From Asticcacaulis sp. AC460 (lineage in GTDB: Bacteria > Pseudomonadota > Alphaproteobacteria > Caulobacterales > Caulobacteraceae): DNA of 64,000 nucleotides. The notes beneath the pieces were generated by a model. It did not search any database. It had not been told where the DNA came from and saw only the letters and a list, made by a program, of their open reading frames with translations. Shown in pieces: positions 44,586-54,567 of the stretch. The translations under genes were made by a program, and so were the position numbers. The stretch's first letter is position 1. Each line of letters opens with the position of its first letter. The stretch covers positions 1 through 64,000 of the forward strand of contig NZ_AWGD01000028.1 of the NCBI RefSeq assembly GCF_000495795.1, in the 5' to 3' direction.

Positions 44586-46400
44586 CTACCAAAATACCGC
44601 GCCACCTGCGTCAGCCGGTCCGACCGATCTGCGCATATGGGCGAAAAGTTCCCGTCCGACACCGTCAGCCTCTTCGGGCTGTTCGGCGTTTGCTCTCTGA
44701 GCGAACTCGGCGGCATCTCCGAGGTAGTCTATGGTGCCTTTTTCACAGTCGACCCGCAAGAGGTCACCGTTCTGCAGCTTGGCGATCGGTCCGCCGTCCA
44801 TGGCTTCCGGCACCAGATGGATGACGGCCGGCACCTTTCCCGAAGCGCCGGACATGCGTCCATCGGAGACCAGGGCGACCTTGCGGCCGGCATCCAGGAT
44901 CGACGACAGGGCCGGAGTCAGCGAGTGCAGTTCCGGCATACCATTGGCTTTTGGCCCCTGGAAACGGACGACGCAAATAAAATCGCCCTCAGGGAGTTGT
45001 TTGGCTTTGAAGGCGGCCAGGAAGTCGTCCTGGTCGTCGAACACAACAGCGGGGCCTTCGACCACCTGGTGCTCCAGCTTGACCGCCGAAACCTTGGCGA
45101 CGGCGCGGCCGACATTACCCTTGACTTCGCGCAGACCGCCTTCCGGCGAAAACGGGTTGGCGACACCGCGCAGGATGGTTTCGTCCAGGCTTTGCTCCGG
45201 CGAATCGCGCCAGGTCAGGACGCCGTCATTCAGGTAGGGCTCACGGGTATAGTCGGCCATGCCCTCACCCCAGATGGTGGTGACATCGCCGTGCAGCAGG
45301 CCGGCCGACAGCAGTTCGCGGATGACGAAGCCAATGCCGCCCGCCGCGTGGAAGTGGTTCACATCGCCGGCGCCATTGGGATAGACCCGCGCCAGCAGCG
45401 GCACCACCGACGACAGCCGGTCCATGTCTTCCAGGGTCAGGATGTAGCCCGCTGCCCGCGCCATGGCCGGCAGGTGCAGGGCATGGTTGGTCGAACCGCC
45501 GGTGGCCAGAAGGCCGATCACGCCGTTGACGATGGCGCGGACGTCGATGACGTCGGCCATGCGCTTGGGATTCTTGGAATTCTCGGCGGTCTTCGCCGCG
45601 CGTTCGACCGCGGCGTTGGTGAGCGCATCACGCAGGCCGGTGCCCGGGGCGACAAAGGCCGCGCCCGGCACGTGCAGGCCCATCATCTCCATCAGCATCT
45701 GGTTGGAGTTGGCGGTGCCGTAGAAGGTGCAGGTGCCGGCAGCGTGGTAGGACGCCATCTCGGCTTCCAGCAGCTTGTCGCGGCCGACCTGGCCCAGGGC
45801 GTACATGGTCCGGATCTTGGCCTTTTCCGGATTGGGCAGGCCCGACGACATCGGGCCGGACGGCACGAAGATGATCGGCAGATGGGCAAACGACAGGGCG
45901 CCGATGACCAGGCCCGGCACGATCTTGTCGCAGATGCCCAGCATCAGAGCGGCGTCGAAGGCGTCGTGGCTGAGCGACACGGCGGTGGCCATGGCGATGA
46001 CGTCACGCGAGAACAGGGACAGTTCCATGCCCGGACGGCCCTGGGTCACGCCATCGCACATGGCGGGCACGCCGCCGGCGACCTGGGTCGTGGCGCCGAC
46101 CTTGCGGGCGAAGGCGCGTAGCTTTTCGGGGTAGTCGTGGTACGGCTGGTGGGCCGACAACATGTCGTTATAGGAGGTCACGATGCCGATATTGGGCACG
46201 GCGTCCAGGGCCTGCTGAAACTTGTCGTGGTCGTCCGAGGCCGCCACGACGTGGGCATAGTTGGCGCAGGACAGCTTCTTGCGGCGCGGCGCGTCGGACT
46301 TATAGCGGTCGGCGCGGCGCATGAACTGGGCGCGCAGGTCCCTGGACCGTTCGGCAATGGCGGCAGTGACTTCGGCGATGACGGGATGCAGGGTGGTCAT
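44586..46400 (-). CDS. edd: 6-phosphogluconate dehydratase
   Basis: A 604-residue IlvD/Edd family dehydratase with an iron-sulfur cluster that converts 6-phosphogluconate to KDPG. The cluster Cys are in [20 protein letters not shown] and [14 protein letters not shown]. Full length matches the family. It follows pgl by ten bases and precedes glk by eight. Confidence 0.97.
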   Translation of the reverse strand: MTTLHPVIAEVTAAIAERSRDLRAQFMRRADRYKSDAPRRKKLSCANYAHVVAASDDHDKFQQALDAVPNIGIVTSYNDMLSAHQPYHDYPEKLRAFARKVGATTQVAGGVPAMCDGVTQGRPGMELSLFSRDVIAMATAVSLSHDAFDAALMLGICDKIVPGLVIGALSFAHLPIIFVPSGPMSSGLPNPEKAKIRTMYALGQVGRDKLLEAEMASYHAAGTCTFYGTANSNQMLMEMMGLHVPGAAFVAPGTGLRDALTNAAVERAAKTAENSKNPKRMADVIDVRAIVNGVIGLLATGGSTNHALHLPAMARAAGYILTLEDMDRLSSVVPLLARVYPNGAGDVNHFHAAGGIGFVIRELLSAGLLHGDVTTIWGEGMADYTREPYLNDGVLTWRDSPEQSLDETILRGVANPFSPEGGLREVKGNVGRAVAKVSAVKLEHQVVEGPAVVFDDQDDFLAAFKAKQLPEGDFICVVRFQGPKANGMPELHSLTPALSSILDAGRKVALVSDGRMSGASGKVPAVIHLVPEAMDGGPIAKLQNGDLLRVDCEKGTIDYLGDAAEFAQRANAEQPEEADGVGRELFAHMRRSVGPADAGGAVFW

Positions 46401-46410
46401 AGGGTAATCC

Positions 46411-47190
46411 TCACGCTGCCCAGACGAATTCGACGGGAACGGGGCACTGGGCCAGGAAGGCGCCGATCGGCGACTCGGCCGGGTCGGTGGACTGGCTGGC
46501 GCTGCGCAGCACCTCCAGCTTGGTCGCCCCCGTGATGAAGAAGATGATGCGGCGGCTGCGATTGAGCGCGGGCACGCTTAGGGTAATACGCGGCAGGACG
46601 GGTTCAAGGCTGCCGTCGGTCGGCGCCACCGGCAGGACGATGCGGTCGGTGCCGTAGACTTCGCCATTGATGACGTGGTGCGGGAAGATCGAGGCATAAT
46701 GCGCATCGGGTCCCATGCCCATCAGGGCAATGTCGAACACCGGCGCCTCGCCGCCCCCGAGTTCGAGGAACCGGGCTTCGGCCTTGTCGGCGCACGCCTG
46801 GGCGCTCGACAGGTCCTGGATCAGGGTCATGAAGTCCATGTCGTCCAGCACCGGCTCCAGCGCTTCGCGCATCATGCGGGTGTTGGAGTTGGTGTCGTCG
46901 GTGGGCACGAAACGCTCATCGACCTGGGCCAGGGTGATCCGGTCCCAGTCAAGGTCCAGGGTCGTCAGGCTTTCGTAGATGGGCTTGGGCGTCGAACCGC
47001 CGCAGCCGATCCACAGCGCCTTGCCGCGTTCGGCGACCGCGCCCTGCAAGGCGCCGGCGATGATCCCGGCGACATAGGCGCCGGCGTCAGCCTTGGAGGC
47101 AAAGCTCAGGACACGGACCTCACCGCCCGGCGCCGGCCATTGCAGCACCGTCGGTTCAGGGAGTTCGCGGATGACGGCGGCCTCAGTCAT
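46411..47190 (-). CDS. pgl: 6-phosphogluconolactonase
   Basis: A 259-residue lactonase of the DevB/NagB-like type hydrolysing 6-phosphogluconolactone. IGCGGSTPKPIYESL, LAQVDERFVPTDDTNSN and FDIALMGMGPDAHYASIFP are diagnostic. It overlaps the 3' end of zwf by eight bases, showing tight coupling. Confidence 0.95.
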   Translation of the reverse strand: MTEAAVIRELPEPTVLQWPAPGGEVRVLSFASKADAGAYVAGIIAGALQGAVAERGKALWIGCGGSTPKPIYESLTTLDLDWDRITLAQVDERFVPTDDTNSNTRMMREALEPVLDDMDFMTLIQDLSSAQACADKAEARFLELGGGEAPVFDIALMGMGPDAHYASIFPHHVINGEVYGTDRIVLPVAPTDGSLEPVLPRITLSVPALNRSRRIIFFITGATKLEVLRSASQSTDPAESPIGAFLAQCPVPVEFVWAA

Positions 47191-48667
47191 TCCAGGTACG
47201 GCCTTCGTCGCGTTCGATCAGGCGATAGCCGCTGACCGGGCCGAAGGTGCCGGCCGGGTACTGCTGGGGCTTCATGCTGGTCTTGGTCCAGCTGTCGATA
47301 ATGCCATCGACCCACATCCAGGCCGCCTCGACCTCGTCGCGGCGGACGAACTGGGCGTTGTTGCCCTGGAGCGCATCCAGGATCAGGCGCTCATAGGCGA
47401 TGCGGCGGCGCGGCGCTTTTTCGCCATTGCCTTCGAAGGCCTTGATCAGCGACAGCGACAGGTCCAGCGATTGCAGATGGGTGCCTTCGGCGGTCAGGCC
47501 GGGGGCCTTGTTCATCACGGTCAGCGAGATGTCTTCGTCGGGCTGCAGGCGGATATGCAGGCGGTTGGCCTTGGCTTCCGAACCGAAGATGGAGTGCGGC
47601 AGCGGTTTGAACTGGATGACGATCTCGGTCGAACGCGATGGCAGGCACTTACCCGTGCGCAGGTAAAACGGCGTGCCGGCCCAGCGCCAGTTGGCGATCT
47701 CGGCCTTGATGGCGACGAAGGTTTCGGTGTTCGACGGCGAGCCCTTTTCGACCTCGTAGCCGGCGACGGGATGGCCGTCGGCGAAGCCCGGACCGTACTG
47801 GCCGCGGGCCGTGTGATCCTTGACGTTGTCGACGGTAATGGGCTTCAGCGAACGCAGCACCTTGACCTTTTCGTCGCGCAGAGCGTCGGACGACAGGGCC
47901 GAGGGCGGCTCCATGGCCAGCAGGCAGACCAGTTGCAGCAGGTGGTTCTGCAGCATGTCGCGGATGGCGCCGTATTCGTCGTAATAGCCCAGGCGCTCAC
48001 CGACCCCGACGGTTTCGGCGATGGTGATCTGGACGTGGTCGATGGTTTGCGAATTCCACAGCGGCTCGAACACCACATTGCCGAAGCGCAGGGCGATCAG
48101 GTTCTGGACGGTTTCCTTGCCCAGATAGTGGTCGATGCGGAAGGTGCGCGATTCGTCGAAGGCGTGGGCGACTGAGTCGTTGATGACCTTGGACGAGGCC
48201 AGGTCGCGGCCGATCGGCTTTTCGATGATGACGCGGTTGGGCGCCTTGTTGAGGCCGGCGCGCTCGATATGCTCGCAGATCGGCTTGAACAGCGAGGGCG
48301 ACACCGACAGGAAGAAGACGACGTCCAGGCCGTCGACATCGCCCAGCTCGGCTTTCAGCTTGGCGCCCCAGTCGTCCTTGGCCGCGTCGAGCGCGACGTG
48401 GACGATGCGCTTGCGGAAACGTGCCAGGGTGCCGGGTTCCAGCGATTCGCCGACGCGCTTGGTGACGGCATTGCCGATGCGGTCGACGCAGACCTCGGTG
48501 CCGCAGTCCTCGCGCGCGACGGAAATGATGCGCAGATTGTCGGACAGGAACCCGTCCTGGTCCAGCATGGCCAGGGACGGCCACAGCATCCGCATGGCTA
48601 GATCGCCGGTACCGCCGACCAGAACAAAGACCTGTTGCCGGCTTCCCGCCGCTGAGCTCGAGACCAT
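47183..48667 (-). CDS. zwf: Glucose-6-phosphate 1-dehydrogenase
   Basis: A 494-residue NADP-dependent enzyme that opens the oxidative and Entner-Doudoroff branches. The coenzyme motif VLVGGTGDLAMRMLWPSL is near residue 16 and the substrate/active-site motif RIDHYLGKETVQNL near 175. It is the first gene of the zwf-pgl-edd-glk-eda operon; a promoter with a LacI-type operator lies just upstream. Confidence 0.97.
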   Translation of the reverse strand: MVSSSAAGSRQQVFVLVGGTGDLAMRMLWPSLAMLDQDGFLSDNLRIISVAREDCGTEVCVDRIGNAVTKRVGESLEPGTLARFRKRIVHVALDAAKDDWGAKLKAELGDVDGLDVVFFLSVSPSLFKPICEHIERAGLNKAPNRVIIEKPIGRDLASSKVINDSVAHAFDESRTFRIDHYLGKETVQNLIALRFGNVVFEPLWNSQTIDHVQITIAETVGVGERLGYYDEYGAIRDMLQNHLLQLVCLLAMEPPSALSSDALRDEKVKVLRSLKPITVDNVKDHTARGQYGPGFADGHPVAGYEVEKGSPSNTETFVAIKAEIANWRWAGTPFYLRTGKCLPSRSTEIVIQFKPLPHSIFGSEAKANRLHIRLQPDEDISLTVMNKAPGLTAEGTHLQSLDLSLSLIKAFEGNGEKAPRRRIAYERLILDALQGNNAQFVRRDEVEAAWMWVDGIIDSWTKTSMKPQQYPAGTFGPVSGYRLIERDEGRTWND

Positions 48668-48743
48668 AAGGTGTTGTTTCCTGCTACCAAGACCTGCCTG
48701 TTGACTTCAGGCTTATCGGCCGCGCCTGAGGCGCGCCGGTTCA

Positions 48744-48782
48744 TGACAACGCTGTCATAGCCCGTCTCCCGGGGCAGGTCAA
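48744..48782 (-). promoter_or_regulatory. zwf operon promoter with LacI-type operator O3
   Basis: On the minus strand TTGACC (48777-48782), 17 bases, TATGAC (48754-48759). The operator TGACAACGCTGTCA (48744-48757) overlaps the -10 and the start region, 77 bases before the zwf ATG. Confidence 0.7.
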
Positions 48783-48880
48783 TCGTGAATCGGATTTAGC
48801 GCCGAGGTTCGACGCGCACGGCGCCATATAGTCCCAAAGGATGAGATGTGACAAGCGGATAGGACGGGCGGAAAGGGATA

Positions 48881-49483
48881 TTACAACGCGACGACTTTTT
48901 CTCCATCGTCGTCATACCGGAGATATTGCGTTGTTTGGGATTCCAGGTGGTAGCGGAGGTGATATGTCCGGCCATGATCGACCGAAACCGAAAACTCAAC
49001 TGTATCGCGGTCGACCCATTTCTCGCACTCGAGATAGTATCGCACCCCCTTGGGAGCGGCCAAGGCGGCCATGGTATCGTCACGGGCGTAGAGGCGGGTC
49101 AGCAAGGCCCTGACATTGACCGTCCGCATCGCCTCGCCGCGGTAGTCCAGTATCTCGCATCCCATTTCATCGCTGCCGTTGACATAGTTGACGAAGACCC
49201 CGCCGGTCGCCGGCGACCAGCGTCCGGATATGCCGCGGTAAAAGACGGAGCGGTAGACCTCCCGCCCCGCCTTTGAAGCCGTCAACCGATAGACCGTGCC
49301 TTCGACTTCATTCAGGTCGGTCTGGACCAGGTCAAGCCGGAGCGTTTCGTCCGGTGAGGATACGGCCATGGCTCCACCTTCCGCCGGAAGCTCGAAACGC
49401 TTGCCGCCTGTAAATTTGGCGCACCCAGCCACCAGCAGGGCTATGGCCGGTATGGCTGCAGCGGACATAATGAAGGACTTCAT
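48881..49483 (-). CDS. Hypothetical lipoprotein
   Basis: A 200-residue protein with a lipoprotein signal (lipobox LVAGC at residue 21). The rest is beta-rich and soluble, ending DDDGEKVVAL; two further Cys occur (MGCEIL and LECEKW). I do not recognise the family. It is upstream of the zwf operon on the same strand but separated by about 210 bp holding the zwf promoter. Confidence 0.75.
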   Translation of the reverse strand: MKSFIMSAAAIPAIALLVAGCAKFTGGKRFELPAEGGAMAVSSPDETLRLDLVQTDLNEVEGTVYRLTASKAGREVYRSVFYRGISGRWSPATGGVFVNYVNGSDEMGCEILDYRGEAMRTVNVRALLTRLYARDDTMAALAAPKGVRYYLECEKWVDRDTVEFSVSVDHGRTYHLRYHLESQTTQYLRYDDDGEKVVAL

Positions 49484-49557
49484 ACCTCCCCCCGAAAATG
49501 ATGGTCAGCAACCTGCGTCACTGATAATCGACTCCATGTTATCACAGGACCTGCACC

Positions 49558-49767
49558 GTGTTCGACATCGCTTTTATCCAGGAAAAGAGCAATGGCCGGC
49601 TGGCGCATGAAAATGCGCTCGTTTACGAACACTGCCTCCGAATCGGCCAGCCGTTCGAACTGTTTACGCCCAAGCGCCTCCTTCGCCGGCAACTGCCGCT
49701 GACGCGCCGGTCGTTCGTCTGCGGCAGCTCCTGGAATCGTTGCCCACTGACTGAGAGTAGCAGGTAA
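49558..49767 (+). pseudogene. Possible remnant of an ATP-grasp-type gene
   Basis: A 69-residue frame from a GTG with AGGA upstream. The first 55 residues (FDIAFIQEKSNGRLAHENAL, then RIGQPFELFTPKRLLR) read like the N-terminus of an ATP-grasp protein; the frame then ends abruptly after CGSSWNRCPLTESSR with no continuation in other frames over a useful length. The ATP-grasp resemblance is from memory of the family and is uncertain. It could also be a small unrelated ORF. Confidence 0.3.
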
Positions 49768-49875
49768 GAGGTCACCCGCTTTTCGCCTTTTTGGCTTGGT
49801 TACAGATCGTAAATAACGTGGTAACGATTGCGACAAAGCTGTCCTTGGAGGCAGCCTTACGTTCAGGGACCGGGC

Positions 49876-52800
49876 ATGAAAAAGATCGACGACAGCCTCA
49901 ATCTCGATATAGCGTCCGGTTTCGGTTCGGCCGGGCCGGGCAACGACACCGAAACCGGCGGTCCCGGCAATGACAGCCTGGCGGGGCTGGACGGCAATGA
50001 TGTCCTCGATGGCGGCGCCGGCAACGACACCATGGCCGGCGGCAACGGCAATGACACCTTCTATGTCGACGCCACGGGCGACAATGTCGTCGAGAACAGC
50101 ACCGGCGGCATCGACACCGTCTACAGCAGCGCCACCTACAATCTCTCCGGCCGCTATATCGAATTCCTCAACCTGACCGGTGCGGCCCATATCAACGCCA
50201 CCGGCAATTCGCTGGCCAACACCCTCACCGGCAACAGCGGCAACAACATCCTCAGCGGCCTGGGCGGCAATGACAACCTGGATGGTGGCGCGGGCATCGA
50301 CACGCTGATCGGCGGGGCCGGCGACGACACCTTCACCGTCGACAATGCCGGCGACACGGTCACTGAACTGGCCGGCGAAGGCACAGATACCGTGCGGTCG
50401 TCGCTCAACTATGTTTTAAGCGCCAACCTGGAGAACCTGATCCTGCTGGGGTCGTCCAATGCCAACGGCACCGGCAATGACGGTAACAACGTCCTGACTG
50501 GCAATGACGGCACCAATGTCCTGACCGGCGGCCTGGGCAACGACACCTATTACATCCAGAACACCGGCGACAATGTCGTCGAAGCGACCAATGGCGGCTT
50601 CGACACCGTCATCGCGTCGGTGACCTACAGTCTGGCCGGCCGGCAGGTCGAGAACCTGACCCTGACCGGGGCGGCCGCGCTCAACGCCACCGGCAACGGC
50701 CTGGCCAATACCCTGGTCGGCAACAGCGGCGTCAACATGCTGGATGGCGGTGCCGGTCATGACCGGCTGGATGGCGGCATCGGCGCCGACATCATGACCG
50801 GCGGCACCGGCAACGATACCTATGTCGTCGACGACGCCTATGACTACACCACCGAAGCCCCCAGCGGCGGCACCGACCTTGTCGAATCGTCGGTCAGCCA
50901 CACCCTGGGGAGCAATGTCGAGAACCTGACCCTGACCGGAACGGCCAACATCAACGGCATCGGCAACGCGTCGAGCAACGTGCTGACCGGCAACAGCGGC
51001 GTCAATGTCCTGACCGGCGGCGCGGGGAACGACACCTACTATATCCAGAATGCCAGCGACAACGTCGTCGAGGCCAGCAGTGGCGGCACAGACACCATCT
51101 TTTCGAGCGTCAGCTACGGTCTGTCGGCGCGCTATGTCGAAACGCTGAATCTGACCGGCGCGGGCAATATCAACGCCACCGGCAATTCGTTTGCCCAGGC
51201 GCTGAACGGCAATGGCGGCAACAACAGCCTGAATGGGCTGGCCGGCAATGACACGCTGAACGGCAATGCCGGCAATGACAGCCTGACCGGCGGGGCCGGC
51301 GGCGACGTGTTCGTGTTTGATTTTATGGCGGGCACGGCTTCGGCCACCGACAGCCTTCTGGACCTCAAATTTTCCGACGGCGACACGCTGCGGATCATCG
51401 CGCCGGGCGGAACGACCGAGATCGTCAGCTATGATGGGCTGGCCCGTCTGGTGGCCAGCTCCGGCGCCTCGGTCACTGCCGGACCGTCGCAGGGCGTTGC
51501 CCGCGTCACCTTCCTCGACATAAACGGCCAGCCCCAGACCATCGACATCACCGACGCCTCGGGATCGGCCCTCCTGCAATATCAGAAGGCGGCCCTCGAC
51601 CTGGTGTTGAGCGACGCCATTCCGCCGGATTCGGACCTGACCTATGTGGCGCGCTTCGTCGACAGCAAGGGCAATCTGTACGCCAGCGAAGGCAATAATG
51701 GCTGGGTCGCGCTGGACAGCTTCTCGTGGCAGCCCGGGAGCAGCGCCAGCTTCAGCTTCGGTTCGGACCGCGTGGCCAATACCCTGATGACTGCGACTGT
51801 CCAGGGACTTCAGATCGGCCTGGAGGTCGAAGCCTACCAGACGACCGCCGGTGGGCTGCAACTGGTCGATCAGTATCTTTTCGACCGGAGCTACCTGCAG
51901 AGCGCCGGCACCTCGACCGACCTTCAGACCTACAGCCTGATGACCGGACGGGCAGAACACGAACACCTGTCCCGCGACGCCAAGGGCGCGCCGGAGTCCA
52001 GCGTCTATGGCTGGGATTTCACCACCAAGGCCACGGCCGACCTGACGGATCGGGCCAGCTACACCACCGACGGCGGCGTGCCCGGCGCGTCGGGCGGCGA
52101 ATTGACCTATGTGGTGCGCTTTTTCGATGCCAAGGGTGCGGTCATTGCCAGCAATGGTACCAATGGCTGGGTTGAGGCGGATAACTTCGGCTTTACTATT
52201 CTGAATGTTGGCAAGGCGGAGGCCGGCAGCCTGGACCTGGCTCTGGCGCCCGGGCGGCTGTCGATCGGGCTGAGCGACGCGATCCAGCGCGACAGGACGC
52301 TGAAGGTCGAGGTCGAGGCCTATCGCACTACCGCCTCAGGCCTGGTTCTGGTCGACGAATTCCTGTTCGATCGCGCCAAGATCACCCAGCAGACGACGTC
52401 GGCCAGCAACGAAGGCGTTGGTGAGGGCGTGAGCCTGAGCTATGGCGCCATGCAGCGGGCGCATAGCACGGTCAACAGCGACGGCAAGATCAGCGGAACG
52501 ACCACGTCGGGTTGGGATTTCGCCACCCAGGCGACGACCATCCTGAACGATCCGGGCGATTTCGTCGCCGGACAGCTCGCGCAGAGTGGCCCCGGCGCGC
52601 ACATGGTGGTCGGGCGGTTCGTCGATTCGAAAGGCGGAGCGATCGACACCGAAGGCAGCAACGGATGGGTCCTGCTGTCCGGATTCGGCCTATCCGCCCA
52701 GGACGACAATTTCGGAACGCCCCCACAGTCCCTGGCTATCGACCTCACCCTCAACGGATCGGACGCTTTCATCAGCGTCCTGGAGCAGTTTCAGTTGCGT

Positions 52801-54501
52801 GGGGAAACGGTCGGATTTCAGGTCGAATCCCTGGAATTCATTGCCGGCAGCTATCGTCAGGTCGATGAGTATATTTTTGACTACGCCAGCCTGTTCGGCA
52901 ATGTCGTGAGCCAGTCCGCCGGCGACGACGGAACCGACGCCCGGGCGATCACCGTGCTGGCCAACGCTTACACCCATAATCACAACCTCTACAATTCCAA
53001 GGGCGGCCTGGTCGACACCGCCACCAGCGGCTGGGACGTCACCGGTCATACCACCGTCAACCTGCCGGATTCCGCCGACTTCGACCCGGCCACCGACACA
53101 GCCGCCAGCCACACGGACGACCTGACCTATGTCGTCCGCTTCCTGGACAACAAGACCGGCATGCCCATTGCCAGCGACGCCGGCAGCAACGGCTGGATCT
53201 CCGGCCATGGCGCGTTCGCGCTGAATGGCAATGATAGCGCGTTGAACGTCAACATCGTCGGTGACGCGGCGCAAGCCGTCGTGGCCGCAGCCATGCTGAC
53301 CGGTGACCGCGTCATGGTCGAGATCGAATCCTACCGCGGGCCAATCAACGGCCTGGTCATGGTGGACGAGTACCTGTTCGCCAATGCGACAGTCAGCCAG
53401 ATGGTGAGCGATTCGGGCGTGACGGTCATGACGTTCATCCCGGGCCAGTACTCCCACAACCATGCCGACGCCAAAGGCGACATGTCGACCTACGGCTGGG
53501 ACTTCGTCACCAACACAAGCACGACCGTCGATGATTACGGCGACTACGTCTTTGACGGCAAGGCCGAGGTCGCCGTCGATGACGCCCCGGACCTGACCTA
53601 TTATGCCCGCTTTGTCGACGCCAAGGGCAATGTGCTGGGCAGCGATGGCAATGACGGCTGGGTCAGCCTGGCCCGCTTCAATCCAGCCTTCGGCGCGACC
53701 TCCGCCGACATCTCCCTGACTCTGGCCGACGACCGTCTGGGCGTGGCCTTGACAGACGCATTGCTCAATGGACTGGGCGTGAAACTGGAGGTGGACGGCC
53801 TGGACGGGGCGCAGCTGGTCGACCGATACCTGTACGAGGATGTCAGCGTGCTTAGCGGCATTACGAACCAGGACCGGACGGTGTTCACGTTGAATGCAGA
53901 ACGGTTCGAAGCCGCACACGTCGACGGCAAGACCACGACCACGGTCGGCTGGGACTACAAGCTTGGCCAAAGCGTGGACCTGAGTGGCGACGGCCCCTTC
54001 GTCCCAGGTACCGTCACCGGCGGCACGGACAACGAGATCAGCTATTATCTGCGGCTGATGGACAGCAAGGGCAATACCATACTGACCGACGGCGATCACG
54101 CCTTCAACGCGATCACCGGACTGTCGCTTGCTTTCCAGCCGGGCGAGGATAACGCCTATGTCAGCCTGGCCCTAGGCTCGGACCAGGTTCTCCTGACGAC
54201 TCTGCAAGGCCTGCTGAGCGGAAACCCCGGGTTCCGGGTCGAAATCGAAGCCTATGCCGAGACGCCGGGCGGACTGCGGATGATCGACGAATACCTGTTC
54301 GACTTCGCGCATGCAGCAAGCCAGCTCGAAGTCGCATCGCCTGTAGCTCAACTGACCTTTGCCTTCGATCGCTTCCAGCAGTCGCATTACTACTTGGACG
54401 GCAAGGGTTATCTGCCCTTCAGCTTCGGCTGGGATTTCGTCGGTCATAACGAGGTGAGTCTGGGCTCGCCGCACGCCGACCTGCTGGATCTGATCTCTTA
54501 G
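49876..54501 (+). CDS. Giant RTX protein with six C-terminal Hcp-like repeats
   Basis: A 1541-residue protein without signal peptide. Residues about 20-480 are RTX-type calcium-binding repeats (GGxGNDxL nonapeptides such as GGAGNDTMAGGNGNDTF) in five blocks, each followed by a segment ending ENLTLTG. After a short linker, six repeats of 147-175 residues begin near residues 586, 742, 906, 1081, 1238 and 1385. Each has Y-x-x-RF-x-D-x-KG, NGW, VEIEAY, VDEYLFD and a final GWDF. This order resembles Hcp, the type VI tube protein. Export by a type I system is likely from the RTX part. ATG 49876 has AGGGA upstream. No secretion genes are adjacent. Confidence 0.85.
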   Translation: MKKIDDSLNLDIASGFGSAGPGNDTETGGPGNDSLAGLDGNDVLDGGAGNDTMAGGNGNDTFYVDATGDNVVENSTGGIDTVYSSATYNLSGRYIEFLNLTGAAHINATGNSLANTLTGNSGNNILSGLGGNDNLDGGAGIDTLIGGAGDDTFTVDNAGDTVTELAGEGTDTVRSSLNYVLSANLENLILLGSSNANGTGNDGNNVLTGNDGTNVLTGGLGNDTYYIQNTGDNVVEATNGGFDTVIASVTYSLAGRQVENLTLTGAAALNATGNGLANTLVGNSGVNMLDGGAGHDRLDGGIGADIMTGGTGNDTYVVDDAYDYTTEAPSGGTDLVESSVSHTLGSNVENLTLTGTANINGIGNASSNVLTGNSGVNVLTGGAGNDTYYIQNASDNVVEASSGGTDTIFSSVSYGLSARYVETLNLTGAGNINATGNSFAQALNGNGGNNSLNGLAGNDTLNGNAGNDSLTGGAGGDVFVFDFMAGTASATDSLLDLKFSDGDTLRIIAPGGTTEIVSYDGLARLVASSGASVTAGPSQGVARVTFLDINGQPQTIDITDASGSALLQYQKAALDLVLSDAIPPDSDLTYVARFVDSKGNLYASEGNNGWVALDSFSWQPGSSASFSFGSDRVANTLMTATVQGLQIGLEVEAYQTTAGGLQLVDQYLFDRSYLQSAGTSTDLQTYSLMTGRAEHEHLSRDAKGAPESSVYGWDFTTKATADLTDRASYTTDGGVPGASGGELTYVVRFFDAKGAVIASNGTNGWVEADNFGFTILNVGKAEAGSLDLALAPGRLSIGLSDAIQRDRTLKVEVEAYRTTASGLVLVDEFLFDRAKITQQTTSASNEGVGEGVSLSYGAMQRAHSTVNSDGKISGTTTSGWDFATQATTILNDPGDFVAGQLAQSGPGAHMVVGRFVDSKGGAIDTEGSNGWVLLSGFGLSAQDDNFGTPPQSLAIDLTLNGSDAFISVLEQFQLRGETVGFQVESLEFIAGSYRQVDEYIFDYASLFGNVVSQSAGDDGTDARAITVLANAYTHNHNLYNSKGGLVDTATSGWDVTGHTTVNLPDSADFDPATDTAASHTDDLTYVVRFLDNKTGMPIASDAGSNGWISGHGAFALNGNDSALNVNIVGDAAQAVVAAAMLTGDRVMVEIESYRGPINGLVMVDEYLFANATVSQMVSDSGVTVMTFIPGQYSHNHADAKGDMSTYGWDFVTNTSTTVDDYGDYVFDGKAEVAVDDAPDLTYYARFVDAKGNVLGSDGNDGWVSLARFNPAFGATSADISLTLADDRLGVALTDALLNGLGVKLEVDGLDGAQLVDRYLYEDVSVLSGITNQDRTVFTLNAERFEAAHVDGKTTTTVGWDYKLGQSVDLSGDGPFVPGTVTGGTDNEISYYLRLMDSKGNTILTDGDHAFNAITGLSLAFQPGEDNAYVSLALGSDQVLLTTLQGLLSGNPGFRVEIEAYAETPGGLRMIDEYLFDFAHAASQLEVASPVAQLTFAFDRFQQSHYYLDGKGYLPFSFGWDFVGHNEVSLGSPHADLLDLIS

Positions 54502-54545
54502 ATCGCGTTTCGATCCGGAAGAATCGGATCGAAACGCGATCTAAG
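54497..54545 (+). terminator. 21-bp perfect inverted repeat at the RTX gene end
   Basis: CTTAGATCGCGTTTCGATCCG (here split as 54497-54517) pairs perfectly with 54525-54545 across a seven-base loop. The stop codon of the RTX gene lies in the left arm. Only TTT follows, so it may be a terminator or a 3'-end stabiliser. Confidence 0.6.
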
Positions 54546-54567
54546 TTTCTGTGTTGACGCGCATCTT

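Noticed and set aside
50416-51966. Long minus-strand open frame opposite the RTX repeats
   Set aside because: A mirror of the repetitive RTX coding sequence, without motif or ribosome site.
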